From Apirhabdus apintestini (lineage in GTDB: Bacteria > Pseudomonadota > Gammaproteobacteria > Enterobacterales > Enterobacteriaceae), in NCBI GenBank assembly GCA_033977085.1, contig CP138906.1, positions 3,968,001 to 4,032,000 of the forward strand: a stretch of DNA of 64,000 bases. Direction: 5' to 3'. Below the pieces are notes generated by a model. The model was not told where the DNA came from and did not search any database. It saw only the letters and a list, made by a program, of their open reading frames with translations. Positions within the stretch are counted from its first letter, which is position 1, and each line of letters opens with the position of its first letter. The position numbers were made by a program, and so were the translations under genes. Shown one piece after another: positions 18,991-33,569 of the stretch.

Positions 18991-21773
18991 TTAATGCGCT
19001 TCATCCCAGTTATTACCACTGCCAACTTCAACCAACAATGGCACATCCAGACGCATACTATTTTCCATTAATAAATGGAGTTTTTTAACTACCCCATCCA
19101 GGCTGTCTTTATGAACTTCAAATACTAATTCATCATGAACCTGCATAATCATTTTTACCGGCGGGCGTTCATCTTCAAGCCATTGATCAACGGCTATCAT
19201 CGCTTTTTAATAATATCTGCAGCCGTACCCTGCATTGGCGCATTGATTGCCGCTCTCTCAGCCGCCGCGCGCCGCGCGCCGTTCGTCGCATTAATATCAG
19301 GTAACCAAAGGCGACGCCCGTCCAGTGTTTCAACATAGCCTTTTTCTTTTGCCTGCTCGCGAGTGCGCTCCATGTATTCACGAACGCCAGGATAGCGTTC
19401 AAAATAAAGATCCATGTATTTTTGCGACTCTTTGCGCGGAATATTCAATTGACGCGATAATCCAAACGCGCTCATCCCATAAATAAGCCCAAAGTTTATC
19501 GCTTTGGCGCGCCGCCGCTGTTCTGCAGTAACCTCTTCAAGTGGCAAACTAAATACTTCAGCTGCTGTAGCCTGATGAATATCCTTACCCTGCGCGAATG
19601 CATCCAGTAGCCCTTTATCGCGGGATAAGTGCGCCATAATGCGCAGTTCAATTTGTGAGTAATCTGCAGAGACAATCAGACAATCTTTGGAGGCGATAAA
19701 TGCCTGACGAATACGTCTTCCCTCTTCACTGCGCACGGGAATGTTTTGCAAATTAGGATCCGACGAAGAGAGACGCCCGGTTGCGGTAACCGCCTGATGA
19801 TAGGACGTATGAACACGTCCTGTTTTAGCACTGATCATTAACGGCAATTTATCGGTATAGGTCGACTTTAGTTTCGACAATCCACGATATTGCAGAATAA
19901 CTTTAGGCAGCGGGTGGTCCAGCGCAAGCTCTTCCAGCACCTCTTCTGACGTAGATGGCGCCCCTCCTGGCGTTTTCTTTAACGGCTTTATCCCCTGCTT
20001 TTCAAACAGGATAGTCTGCAACTGTTTCGGGAAGATAGATTAAAGGGCTCACCCGCAATTTCATGCGCCTGCTGTTCCAGCTCCAACTAAACGCTGCGCC
20101 AGTTCCTGTGAGTGCGCATGCAGTACGGCAGGATCAATTTTCACACCGTTACGCTCAATGCGTGAAAGTACAGGCACCAGCGGGATTTCTAATTCATTGA
20201 AAATATTTAACGGGCCAGGCTCTTTCTCTAATTCCGGCCACATTTTCAGATGAAGCTGTAGCGTAACATCCGCATCTTCGGCCGCATAGCGGCCCGCCTG
20301 CTCAAGGTCGATTTGATTAAAAGTAAGCTGCTTTTTGCCCTTACCGGCAATTTCCTCAAAAGTGATGGTCTTATGATTTAGCCAGCGGCTTGCCAGACTA
20401 TCCATATCATGACGACCAACGACGCTATTAAGCAGATAGGATTCCAGCATCGTATCGAAAGCTATACCGCGTAATTCAATATCGTAATTATCCAGAATGC
20501 CGCGATCGTATTTAAGGTTCTGGCCTACTTTTAGGGCGCTCTCATTTTCTAAAAGCGGCTTCAACAACGCCAAAACACGGTCGCGATCGAGACTGCTCTG
20601 GAGCATCGGGATAATCGTGAGCAACGGGTACATAGGCTGCCTGCCCTGGTTCAATAGCAAAAGATAGCCCAATAAGGTTCGCACTCACATTGTCCAGGCT
20701 ATCGGTTTCAGTATCGAAAGCAAAAAACGGTGCCTTTTCCAGTTGTTTTATCCACGCGTTTAGCGTTTCTTCATCCAGAATCGTGACGTAATGTTCATCC
20801 GCCAGTACGCGACCAACTTCTACTTTTGCTGCTGTTTCTGACACTGGCACCGAAGACGCCGGTGCCTTTTTACCTTCGCATTCAGCCACACGCCCGACGC
20901 CACATCAGCCGTCCAGCGTTTAAATTCATATTTTTTAAATAGTGCCAGCAACGCTTCTGTTTCTGGCGGTTGAAGCGCAAGGCTATCGCAGTTTAGCGCC
21001 AGATCAACATCAATTTTGATTGTCGCCAACTGATAAGAAAGCCGCGCCATATCTTCATTGGCCTGCAATTTTGCTGCCATTGTTTTGGCACCACGGAAGC
21101 TAAGTTCGGCTATTTTTTCAGGATTTGCATACAGTACATCCAGACCGCCCAGCCCCTGCAATAGTGCCTGTGCCGTTTTCTCACCCACGCCAGGAACGCC
21201 GGGAATGTTATCGGATGAATCGCCCATGAGTGCCAGGAAATCAATAATAAGCTCGGGAGGAACGCCGTATTTAGAAACGACTTCATCGGGCCCCAACACC
21301 GTATTATTCATGGTATTGATAAGCGTAATCGATGGCGTTACCAGCCGCGCCATATCTTTATCACCCGTGCTTATTAGCACGTGGCGGCCAGCTTGCTCAG
21401 CTTCCCGGGCAAGTGTACCAATAACATCATCAGCCTCAACGCCAGGAACAACCAATAAAGGGAGGCCCATTGCTTTGACCATTGCATGAAGCGGCTCAAT
21501 TTGAGCACGTAAATCCTCCGGCATTGGTGGCCGATGAGACTTGTAGCTTTCAAATAGCTCGTCGCGAAACGTTTTTCCCTTAGCGTCAAAAACCACGGCC
21601 GCATGCGTAGGCTGAAACTGCATCAGCAGGCTGCGCAGCATATTCAGCACACCATACATCGCCCCTGTAGGCTCGTTTTCACTATTGGTTAGCGGTGGAA
21701 AGGCGTGGTACGCCCGATAAAGATAGGAAGAGCCATCAACTAAAATAAGAGGATTTTCTGGGATCTGAGCCAT
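18991..21773 (-). pseudogene. polA: DNA polymerase I (five single-base breaks)
   Basis: The order is 5'-nuclease (ILVDGSSYLYRAYHAFPPL, with the GVEADDVIGTLA and GDSSDNIPGVPGVGEKTAQ motifs), 3'-5' exonuclease-like domain (FAFDTETDSLDN) and polymerase (SADYSQIELRIMAHLS, RRAKAINFGLIYGMSAFG, MIMQVHDELVFE). The start is ATG 21773 (MAQIPENPL). Breaks: near 20846 (G3 to G2), near 20598 (extra base), near 20075 (extra G), near 20032 (C4 to C3) and near 19204 (A6 to A5). No domain is missing and all catalytic motifs are readable, so damage is recent or an artefact. Confidence 0.93.
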
Positions 21774-21895
21774 GATCGTTCGCGCCTGCATTATCTAACT
21801 GTTACCTAAAGGATGCCACATGCAGCAGGTAAACTCGACGTTTTCCCTAAATCACAGCAAAGCATTCGATCACGGCTCTCGACCAACGCCTTCTC

Positions 21896-21904
21896 TGTGG
21901 ATAA
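21896..21904 (-). promoter_or_regulatory. DnaA box upstream of polA
   Basis: A perfect consensus box (minus strand TTATCCACA), about 120 bp before the polA start. DnaA-dependent control of polA has been described in E. coli. Confidence 0.6.
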
Positions 21905-22203
21905 CTTTGTGAACAAAAAGGTGCAAGATTTCCCCTCAAAATCACAACAGAAGAAAAAAGACAAAATTTATTATTTTTCAATAAGTTAATGAGCGCACTC
22001 TTTAATTGCGTATTAATTTACCCGATCATTGCTATTGTGGATATAAATGATTTTATTACTCCATTTTCCCTTATTTTATAGTTAATAATCATCAATCCCC
22101 TCTGCCACCGCTTTTGCGCTCATCTTCATTCCGCGTTTCTGATAGTATTTGTAGCTGGCGAAATTTTGCCGGCGATTCTTTTACCTATAAAACAGAAAAA
22201 ACC

Positions 22204-23117
22204 ATGTCGAGACTTCTCGCCCCAATAACTTTATTTTTAAGCGTCATACTTGCCTGCCTGGTAACTATTGTCTGCTCCATCCCCATGATTATTGCCGGGG
22301 TAATAAAACTACTGCTCCCGATACCAGTTGTGTGGCGCTCTATTTCACGTTTTTGTAATGTCATGATGTATTGCTGGAGTTGCGGACTGGCAGTTTTGTT
22401 ACGACTCAATCCATTTTTAAAATGGGATGTCCAGGGCTCGAAGGGCTTAGTAAAAAAATTGGTACTTATTAATTTGTAACCACCGCAGTTGGGCAGATAT
22501 CGTCGTATTATGTGTTTTGTTCCGTAAACACATTCCCGTAAATAAATATTTTCTTAAACAGCAACTTGCACTGGGTTCCGTTTCTTGGTCTGGCCTGCTG
22601 GGCACTGGATATGCCTTTTATGCGGCGTTATTCCCGCAGTTATTTGATTCGCCATCCAGAAAAGCGCGGGAAAGACGTGGAAACAACCCGTCGCTCATGT
22701 GAAAAATTCCGCTTGTGGCCGACCACCATCGTTAATTTTGTTGAAGGGTCCAGACTTACGAAAGAGAAGCGTCAACAAAGTCGATCGCCTTATCAAAATT
22801 TGCTGCCACCTAAAGCCGCAGGAATTGCAATGGCACTGAATGTTTTGGGTAAACAGTTTGATAAAATGCTGAATGTAACGCTGTGCTACCCGGAAAATAA
22901 CCAAAATCCTTTCTATGCCATGCTAAGCGGTAAACTGACCTGCATTGTCGTTCGCATCAATCTTATTCCTGTGGATAAAGGCTTACACGGTGATTACGTG
23001 AAGGATAAGAACTTCAAACGCCAGTTTCAGCTTTGGCTCAATACTATCTGGCACGATAAAGACGATGTTATTACCGCTATATATAAGGAATATGGAATAA
23101 CAGAAGATAACAGGTAG
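22204..23117 (+). pseudogene. yihG: YihG acyltransferase (two frameshifts)
   Basis: A membrane PlsC-like acyltransferase of about 305 residues. It has N-terminal membrane helices (MSRLLAPITLFLSVILACL), then the HxxxxD catalytic motif in CNHRSWADIVVL and the FVEGSR motif. Breaks: A8 to A7 near 22451 just before CNHRSWAD, and an extra C near 22576. The C-terminal 180 residues are continuous. It is divergent from polA. Confidence 0.9.
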
Positions 23118-23355
23118 TTAGAGGATGTTCTTATTTTAGATAACTCTTCACAAACGTATCCACAGATGTATTCCTGAAAATAATAAAAAGCATATGCATT
23201 AATAATCCATATATTTTAGATAGATTTTATAATTAAAGCCGATGTTAATGAACTATTGTTTTTAGCGGGCAATAAAAAACTGCACCTCTAATCGCTGGGT
23301 AGCCAACTTTTAGGATGCAGTCGAAAAGAGACGATTTTTTCATCGACCTCAGGTT
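23118..23355. other. Intergenic, yihF missing
   Basis: E. coli has yihF between yihG and dsbA. Here only 238 bp of AT-rich sequence remains and no YihF residue stretch is recognisable. Confidence 0.5.
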
Positions 23356-23979
23356 TTAATTATTTTTCTCAACCAGGTATTTTACGGTATTAGCGTATTC
23401 CTGCAGGAAACTGTCCATATCATCAGTATTCATACCCTGCGGGTTTAGCATATATTTGCCATTAACGAACATGGCCGGCACGCCCTGTAACTGCAGATCG
23501 GAAGCCGCTTTTTCCTGCTGTGCAACGAGTGACTTAACCACAAAGCTATTCCAGGCCGCATCATATTCTTCCGCTTTAACACCCGCATCAATAAAGACTT
23601 TACGAATATCCGCAACGTTGTTGACCGTCTGTGTTTTTGAATAGCTTCAAACATCGGGGCGGTAATCTTATCTTCAACACCCAGCGCCATGGCTACCGCC
23701 CACGCCTGAGTTAACTGTTTCCCTAAAGGACCAAGGAACTCAACGTGATATTTGGTCATTTTCACACCCTGCGGCAGTTTCTTTTTACGTTGTCAGAAAC
23801 ATGCAACATTTCCTCAAACTGATAACAGTGCGGGCAATAAAAGAGAAAAACTCCAATACCTGAGGCTCTCCTGCTACAGGTTTATCCAAACTTGTATATT
23901 GTTTGCCATTGGTGATTTGCGCTGCAGAAGCACTAAATGCCAGAATCATACCAGCCAGCGCCATCAAAATTTTTTTCAT
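23356..23979 (-). pseudogene. dsbA: Thiol:disulfide oxidoreductase DsbA (three frameshifts)
   Basis: A periplasmic thioredoxin-fold oxidase that introduces disulfides and is reoxidised by DsbB. It has a signal peptide MKKILMALAGMILAFSASAA. The CPHC active site is readable once a missing T near 23842 is restored (FFSFYCPHCYQFEE). Further A-run losses occur near 23784 and 23641. The cis-Pro loop GVPAMFVNG is intact. The start is ATG 23979 after AGGAGAG. It lies downstream of srkA as in E. coli. Confidence 0.93.
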
Positions 23980-24004
23980 CACTCATTCTCTCCTGAATAT
24001 TGCA

Positions 24005-24991
24005 TTAATACATCGGTGTTAGTTGTAAAGGGGGTTCCTGTAAAACTCTAATCTGTTCGTTGAAGGTAGCCGTTTGTCTTCGCCAGAAATCTTCATCCTT
24101 AATCCAGGGAAAACTGCCAGGAAAAGCGGCATCGCTCCAGCGTCGTAAAATCCAGCCAAGGTACCAAACCATTCGCATAGCGCGAAGAGGCTCAATCAAA
24201 GCCAGCTCTTTAATATTGAATGGCGTAAAATCTTCATAAGCCTCAATAATCGCTTCCAGTTGCATCCGCTGTTCGGCCTTATCGCCATTAAGCAGCATCC
24301 AGAGATCCTGTACCGCTGGGCCATTTCTGGAATCATCAAAATCAACAAAAAGCGGCCCATCACGCCACAGTATGTTACCGGGATGGCAGTCACCATGCAG
24401 CCGCAAAAAGCCAGGCAAATCCTTCCAGCGTTCCTCAACTATCTGAGTCAGCTTATCCACACTATTTAGAAAATCCGTCTTAAGCACTGAAGGAATCAAG
24501 GCCGATGCATCAAATAATTCACGTGGCTGGTACAGATATTCCTGCATCCCCATGTTTGGCCGCTGCTGATAAAGTTGCTGGCGACCAATTTGATGGATCT
24601 GCCCCAAAATATGTCCAACGGACTCCATATGTATAATGTTGTCTGTTTCATATTGCCGACCGCCAAGACTCGGAAAAACAGCAAATAAAAACCCCTGATA
24701 GTTAAACAACGTCTGCTGGCTCAACACAATAGGAGCAGCAACAGGAACATTATTTTTCTGCAAATTAAGTGTAAATTGATGTTCTTCTTCAATTTGATCA
24801 GCATGCCAGCGTTCAGGGCGATAGAATTTCACTACATAACGTTGACGCTCTTCATCCTGAAACTGATAGACACGATTTTCGAAGCTATTGAGTGGGGTTA
24901 AACCGGATTCCACACGAATTCCCTGCTCAAAAAGAGCATCCAGTATGGTTTCCGGTTTTAATGTCTGAAAGTGAAACGCGCTATCCGTCAT
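24005..24991 (-). CDS. srkA: Stress-response kinase A (RdoA/YihE)
   Basis: An aminoglycoside-phosphotransferase-like Ser/Thr kinase that protects against stress-induced death in E. coli. The frame is intact at 328 residues, the E. coli length. The catalytic loop HGDCHPGN is at about residues 199-206 and the metal-binding DFDD at 217-220. It is 25 bp upstream of dsbA and probably cotranscribed with it. One of the few unbroken genes in this block. Confidence 0.96.
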   Translation of the reverse strand: MTDSAFHFQTLKPETILDALFEQGIRVESGLTPLNSFENRVYQFQDEERQRYVVKFYRPERWHADQIEEEHQFTLNLQKNNVPVAAPIVLSQQTLFNYQGFLFAVFPSLGGRQYETDNIIHMESVGHILGQIHQIGRQQLYQQRPNMGMQEYLYQPRELFDASALIPSVLKTDFLNSVDKLTQIVEERWKDLPGFLRLHGDCHPGNILWRDGPLFVDFDDSRNGPAVQDLWMLLNGDKAEQRMQLEAIIEAYEDFTPFNIKELALIEPLRAMRMVWYLGWILRRWSDAAFPGSFPWIKDEDFWRRQTATFNEQIRVLQEPPLQLTPMY

Positions 24992-25066
24992 AACAATATC
25001 CGCTAACGGTAATAGCTACTTAGGATAACATTTCATATGCTTTTGCGTTGATTCGCTTACAAGGTT

Positions 25067-25336
25067 TTACTCTTTAATGACGCCGCGGGCTTTAAGTAAT
25101 GCTGTTTTAAAGTCATCTTCATAGTCTTTTTGCAAGCCTGGTATGACTGCGTCTTTTGCAGAGCCGCGCATTTTAAGGTGATAAATTAGAATATCATCCG
25201 TCAAATCTGTGAGCTCGCCTTTAAAGCCTGACTCCTGCGCCAGTTTCTGCAAAAATTGCATGAGATTAAGATCGGGGTCCTTCTGCCAGGCTGGCTGAAG
25301 AAGTTCAATAACCTCATTAAGACGTTTACATTTCAT
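25067..25336 (-). CDS. yihD: YihD family protein
   Basis: 89 residues, full length, starting MKCKRLNEVIELLQPAWQ. A small conserved enterobacterial protein of unknown function, in its usual place between mobA (divergent) and srkA. The Shine-Dalgarno GGAGCC lies just before ATG 25336. Intact. Confidence 0.93.
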   Translation of the reverse strand: MKCKRLNEVIELLQPAWQKDPDLNLMQFLQKLAQESGFKGELTDLTDDILIYHLKMRGSAKDAVIPGLQKDYEDDFKTALLKARGVIKE

Positions 25337-25404
25337 AGTTGGCTCCTTTATCTCGATGTAGACACGTTAACAGGCTCAAACCCACATTAAAAGAGGCGAT
25401 AATC

Positions 25405-25999
25405 ATGACAAAGCAGATATCCGCATGCGGCGTTATTTTAGCTGGGGGCGTGCTACACGCATGGGAGGCAAAGATAAAGGGCTGCTTCTACTCAATGGCA
25501 AACCGTTATGGAACTGCGTTTATGAAAAATTATATCCACAGGTCGAGCAGGTAGTCATTAGTGCAAATCGTAATTTTGCTGAGTATGCGAAAAGTGGCCT
25601 AAAAGTAGTAGCTGATTCTTTACCCGATTATCCGGGGCCGCTTGCCGGCATGCTCAGTGTGATGCAGCAATTAGAGCATGAATGGTTTTTATTTTGCCCC
25701 TGCGATACGCCCGCTATTCCAAACTCCCTCGCAGCAACTTTATGGCGGGAGCGCAACAAAGCCCCGCCGTTTGGGTACATGATGGCAATAAAGATCATCC
25801 AGCTATTGTACTTATGCATCGGCGGTTAGCCCCGGCATTACATCAATACCTGGCAGCAGATGAGCGTCGGGTTATGGATTTTTACGCAAAGCGGGAGGCC
25901 ATGCAGTAACCTTCCAGGATAGCGCAATCTGCTTTATCAATATTAATACGCCAGACGATCTTCAATGCAGAGAGAAGCGTTGTTACGCTCCTTTATTAG
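25405..25999 (+). pseudogene. mobA: Molybdenum cofactor guanylyltransferase MobA (multiple frameshifts)
   Basis: Adds GMP to molybdopterin. Motifs: GVILAGG (nucleotide binding), MGGKDKGLLLLNGKPLW, and FCPCDTPAIP. Breaks: G6 to G5 near 25446, C5 to C4 near 25769 and T6 to T5 near 25882. The tail (INTPDDLQCREKR) then runs on in frame into mobB; removing one T at 25989 would give a stop at 25997-25999. Start ATG 25405. Confidence 0.9.
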
Positions 26000-26505
26000 C
26001 CATTGCTGCCTGGAGCGGCACAGGAAAAACAACGCTACTAAAACAGTTAATACCATTATTACAACAGGCTGGTGTCCGGGCAGGTTTAATAAAACATACG
26101 CATCATGATATGGACGTCGATACACCGGGAAAAGACAGTTATGAATTGCGGCACGCCGGGGCACATCAAACTTTGGTTGCGAGTGATAAACGCTGGGCTT
26201 TGATGACTGAAACACCGGATATCCCGACCCTGAATTTGCATTACTTATCTCAAAGGATGGATCATCGCTTTCTCGATCTCATACTTGTAGAAGGCTTTAA
26301 GCAAGAAACTATCCCAAAAATTCTTCTTTATCGGGCAGCGCATAGATACGACAGCAGGGATTTACCTATTGATCAATATACTATCGCCATCGCCAGCGAT
26401 ACGTATTTCGAAAGCCCAGTCCCGCTGCTGGATTTAAATGCGCCTGCAGAAATTGCCCGTTTCATTTTATCCTGGCTAGAGAAACAACTGAAAGTACCGT
26501 CATAA
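25980..26505 (+). CDS. mobB: Molybdopterin-guanine dinucleotide adapter MobB (start disturbed)
   Basis: A P-loop GTP-binding partner of MobA: AAWSGTGKTTLL, then GLIKHTHHDMDVDTPGKDS and LILVEGFK. The coding frame is open from before the P-loop to the stop at 26505. The expected start is TTG 25980 (MLRPLLAIAAW if one T at 25989 is an insertion). As written it has no in-frame start near the N-terminus and would be translated only as a MobA-MobB fusion. Confidence 0.88.
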
Positions 26506-27250
26506 TGAAATCAATCTGAACCCAGATGCCATCAGCGTATTTTATTAACAGGTGATATCTATTTATTACCAGCAGAATAAATGGTCTCTAAGAGCCCATC
26601 TAGATACCAGATAGCGCAGGCGGGATCGGATAAGTGAAAAAGTTTCAGGCAGGTTAGCGGCATTTTGCTGCTGATACGGAGATACGCCATAGCTTTTGCG
26701 CTGAGGGTTATGAAAAAGGGCTGCCTGCGCTGGCCGGACGGGATGGATGGCATGTGAGATGCGCGGCCGGGCGCGTGACGTTATGGTCCGGCATTCAGTA
26801 AAGGCCGCAGGGCCTGCGACAGCGGCCGTTCCGCTGGCGTGGCAGAATAGCCGCGCGTCCGCTGCGGGAAACCGCCCCGGGGCGCCTCTCCCGCAGCCTG
26901 TCCGCAGCCGGTAAACACTGCGCGGGCCGGCGGGCGGTTACCCAGGCAAAGCCGCGCCCGGCGCAAACACGCGGTGATATTCTGGCTCATTGCGACGGCG
27001 TCAGGCTAAAGCATTACGGCGGCGGGCCGGCGCCGCAGGCGTCAGGGGGCAGATATTATTTTACCCTCAGACGCGGTCAGTGGCAGGGCAAACAGGATAA
27101 ACAGGATAAACAGGATAAACAGGATAAACAGGATAAACAGGATAAACATAATCCGGCGCAGTGATAACCGGCCAGTGCGGCTACCGGCCGCGGGGCTTAC
27201 GGCGTGAGCCTGTCCGGATGTGGCCGGGCCCGGTATCGCGCTGTTTTTCG
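26506..27250. other. GC-rich accessory stretch between mobB and 5S
   Basis: GC content rises sharply from about 26740. Two minus-strand frames (26559-26753 and 26781-26990, the second with PAERPLSQALRPLLNAGP) and one plus-strand frame ending in the KQD repeat are open. I cannot assign any of them to a family. Base composition differs strongly from neighbours, suggesting foreign or repeated DNA. Confidence 0.45.
27090..27143 (+). repeat. Six tandem copies of a 9-bp unit AAACAGGAT
   Basis: Six exact copies in a row. In one plus-strand frame they encode Lys-Gln-Asp six times and the frame closes with KHNPAQ and TGA. The frame is open upstream for at least 50 codons without an evident ATG. This is not a CRISPR: there are no spacers. 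Confidence 0.9.
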
Positions 27251-27253
27251 CAT

Positions 27254-27282
27254 AAAAAAACCCCGGCCAGATGACCGGGGTT
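27254..27282 (-). terminator. rrn operon terminator
   Basis: On the minus strand CCCCGG, loop, CCGGGG followed by seven T, about 15 bp after the 5S gene. Confidence 0.85.
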
Positions 27283-27295
27283 CTTCCTGTATAAA

Positions 27296-27414
27296 AGCCT
27301 GGCAGTTCCCTACTCTCGCATGGGGAAGCCCCACACTACCATCGGCGCTACGGCGTTTCACTTCTGAGTTCGGCATGGGGTCAGGTGGGACCACCGCGCT
27401 GTCGCCGCCAGGCA
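27296..27414 (-). rRNA. rrf: 5S ribosomal RNA
   Basis: The minus strand begins TGCCTGGCGGCGACAGCGCG and ends CTGCCAGGC; about 119 nt. It shows the enterobacterial 5S stem and the conserved CCGAACTCAGAAGTGAAACG block. Confidence 0.96.
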
Positions 27415-27511
27415 TATTCTGTCACCCGCCGCCGCACTCTCGCGCCGCCACGGGTCTTATCCGTCACAAACTGAAAATACTCTCAACCCCTCAAAACACC
27501 TTCGGCGTTGT

Positions 27512-30419
<2,908 letters not shown>

Positions 30420-30514
30420 TCACAACCCGAAGATGTCTTCGGACTGCAGGCTTGAGAGACCCATTAAACGGTTATTCCGTTTATGGATTTTCAATTTTCA
30501 GCTTGTTCCGGATT

Positions 30515-30526
30515 GTTAAAGAGCAA
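30515..30526 (-). promoter_or_regulatory. boxA antitermination site in the 16S-23S spacer
   Basis: The minus strand reads TGCTCTTTAACA, the Nus-factor boxA element, upstream of 23S. Confidence 0.8.
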
Positions 30527-30609
30527 ATATCTCAGACCTGACTCCGCCTTCACGGCAAAATCAGCTTTGAGATACAGTGGCCGGTGACTTTCACTCACAA
30601 ACCAGCAAG

Positions 30610-30685
30610 TGGCGTCCCCTAGGGGATTCGAACCCCTGTTACCGCCGTGAAAGGGCGGTGTCCTGAGCCTCTAGACGAAGGGGAC
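30610..30685 (-). tRNA. gltU: tRNA-Glu (TTC)
   Basis: 76 nt including an encoded CCA, beginning GTCCCCTTCGTCTAGAGG, with anticodon TTC in CTTTCAC and the TTCGAATCC T-loop. It is the single spacer tRNA of this rrn operon, as in the tRNA-Glu class of E. coli operons (rrnC has gltU). Confidence 0.96.
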
Positions 30686-30856
30686 ACGAAAATTGTCTGC
30701 CACACATTGTGTGACATTTTCGTGTAGGGTGAGCTTTCGTTAACAGAAAGCGAACGGCTATATCCCGCCCTTACTCACGCCCAACGCGTAAACGCCTTGC
30801 TTCTTTTCTTTCATCAGACAATCTGTGTGAGCACTGCAAAAGACCGTATCTTCAGG

Positions 30857-32398
<1,542 letters not shown>

Positions 32399-32535
32399 AG
32401 TTTGATGCTCAAAGAATTAAACTGTTAGTTCGTAATGAATTAACTGTTGTTCACTCTTGAGACTTGATAATCATTTTTCGTCCGAAGACGTTGATATCAG
32501 TGCTTTCGAGTGCCCACACAGATTGTCTGATAAAT

Positions 32536-32547
32536 TGTTAAAGAGCA
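32536..32547 (-). promoter_or_regulatory. boxA antitermination site in the rrn leader
   Basis: Minus-strand TGCTCTTTAACA, followed by the usual leader before 16S. Confidence 0.85.
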
Positions 32548-32579
32548 GTGCCGCAAGTTCTCTGCGGCGCGGGCTGCGT

Positions 32580-32607
32580 ATGTTACGCTTTTCCGCTTTG
32601 GAGTCAA
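32580..32607 (-). promoter_or_regulatory. rrn P2 promoter
   Basis: Minus strand TTGACT (32607-32602), 16 bp, TAACAT (32585-32580), then a GC-rich discriminator. It sits where rrn P2 lies in E. coli. Confidence 0.75.
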
Positions 32608-32677
32608 GCAATTATTTATGCTTTATCCCGCCTGAGCCGGCGACTTTTCAGCCTCTGTGCCGTGTCAGTGGAGGCGC

Positions 32678-32705
32678 ATTATAGGGACTATTGAGCCGCT
32701 GGCAA
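32678..32705 (-). promoter_or_regulatory. rrn P1 promoter
   Basis: Minus strand TTGCCA (32705-32700), 16 bp, TATAAT (32683-32678), then GCGCCTCCACTGACACGG, closely matching E. coli rrn P1. An A/T-rich stretch upstream (about 32710-32740) could act as the UP element. Confidence 0.85.
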
Positions 32706-32857
32706 GCCCTTATTTCAAAAAAATCTTAACTGGTTATTTTTAGAATGCACTACGGAAAAAAGCATCAGTTCTGCCAAAATTTGCCGTTTTATTCATCACA
32801 TACTCTAAACGAATGGCATACTACGCTATGCACAGACTGCGCTAAGGAATCCTGTCA

Positions 32858-33552
32858 ATGTCATTATCCGCTCAACAACTTGCCGCCCAAAAGAATCTCT
32901 CATGGGTTCTGGCTGAAAAGCTAGCCCGACAAATTTTTCAGGGCGAGTATGCTCCCGGCAGTATTTTACCTGGTGAAATTGAGCTATGTGAGCAATTTAG
33001 CGTTAGCCGTACCGCCGTTAGGGAAGCCGTGAAGACGCTAGCGGCAAAAGGAATGTTACTGCCTCGCCCTCGTATAGGCACACGTGTAATGCCACAAAGT
33101 AACTGGAATTTTCTCGATCAGGAATTGTTATCCTGGTGGCTAAGCGTAGAGAATTTTAATGACATTGTTGATTCCTTCCTGGTGTTGCGCCACGCTTTAG
33201 AACCCCAAGCATGTGCTCTGGCCGCAGCTAATGCATCTCAGGACCAAAAAAATGAATTAAATAAAATCATGGTGCAAATGCATGAACTTGCTCGACATTT
33301 TGATCGCGAAGCGTGGGTCGAAAATGATATGGCCTTCCATGAACAAATATACACAATGAGTAATAACCCTTTTCTTTCATCATTTGCTAATTTACTGCGC
33401 TCTATTTATTACAGCTACTTTTCTTCTATTACTCATAACGAAGTTATTAAACTCGACCTTCACCAGCAAGTAGTGGACGCTATCATGCAGGGAAAAAGTA
33501 AAGCAGCGCAAAAGCCTGCGAGGCATTACTAAATGCCCCAATACCTTCCTAA
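32858..33552 (+). pseudogene. yieP: YieP, GntR/FadR-family regulator (3' frameshift)
   Basis: A GntR-type winged helix (PGEIELCEQFSVSRTAVREA) followed by a FadR-type FCD ligand domain. The frame is open for 224 residues; an A run near 33509 is one base short and displaces the last residues (KACEALLNAPIPS, stop at 33550-33552). Only the C-terminal 14 residues are affected. It sits between the rrn operon and hsrA as in E. coli. Confidence 0.93.
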
Positions 33553-33569
33553 TCGATAAACGGATAAGT

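Noticed and set aside
27090..27143. Possible CRISPR array
   Set aside because: The 9-bp units are contiguous with no spacers and no cas genes are nearby; it is a simple tandem repeat.
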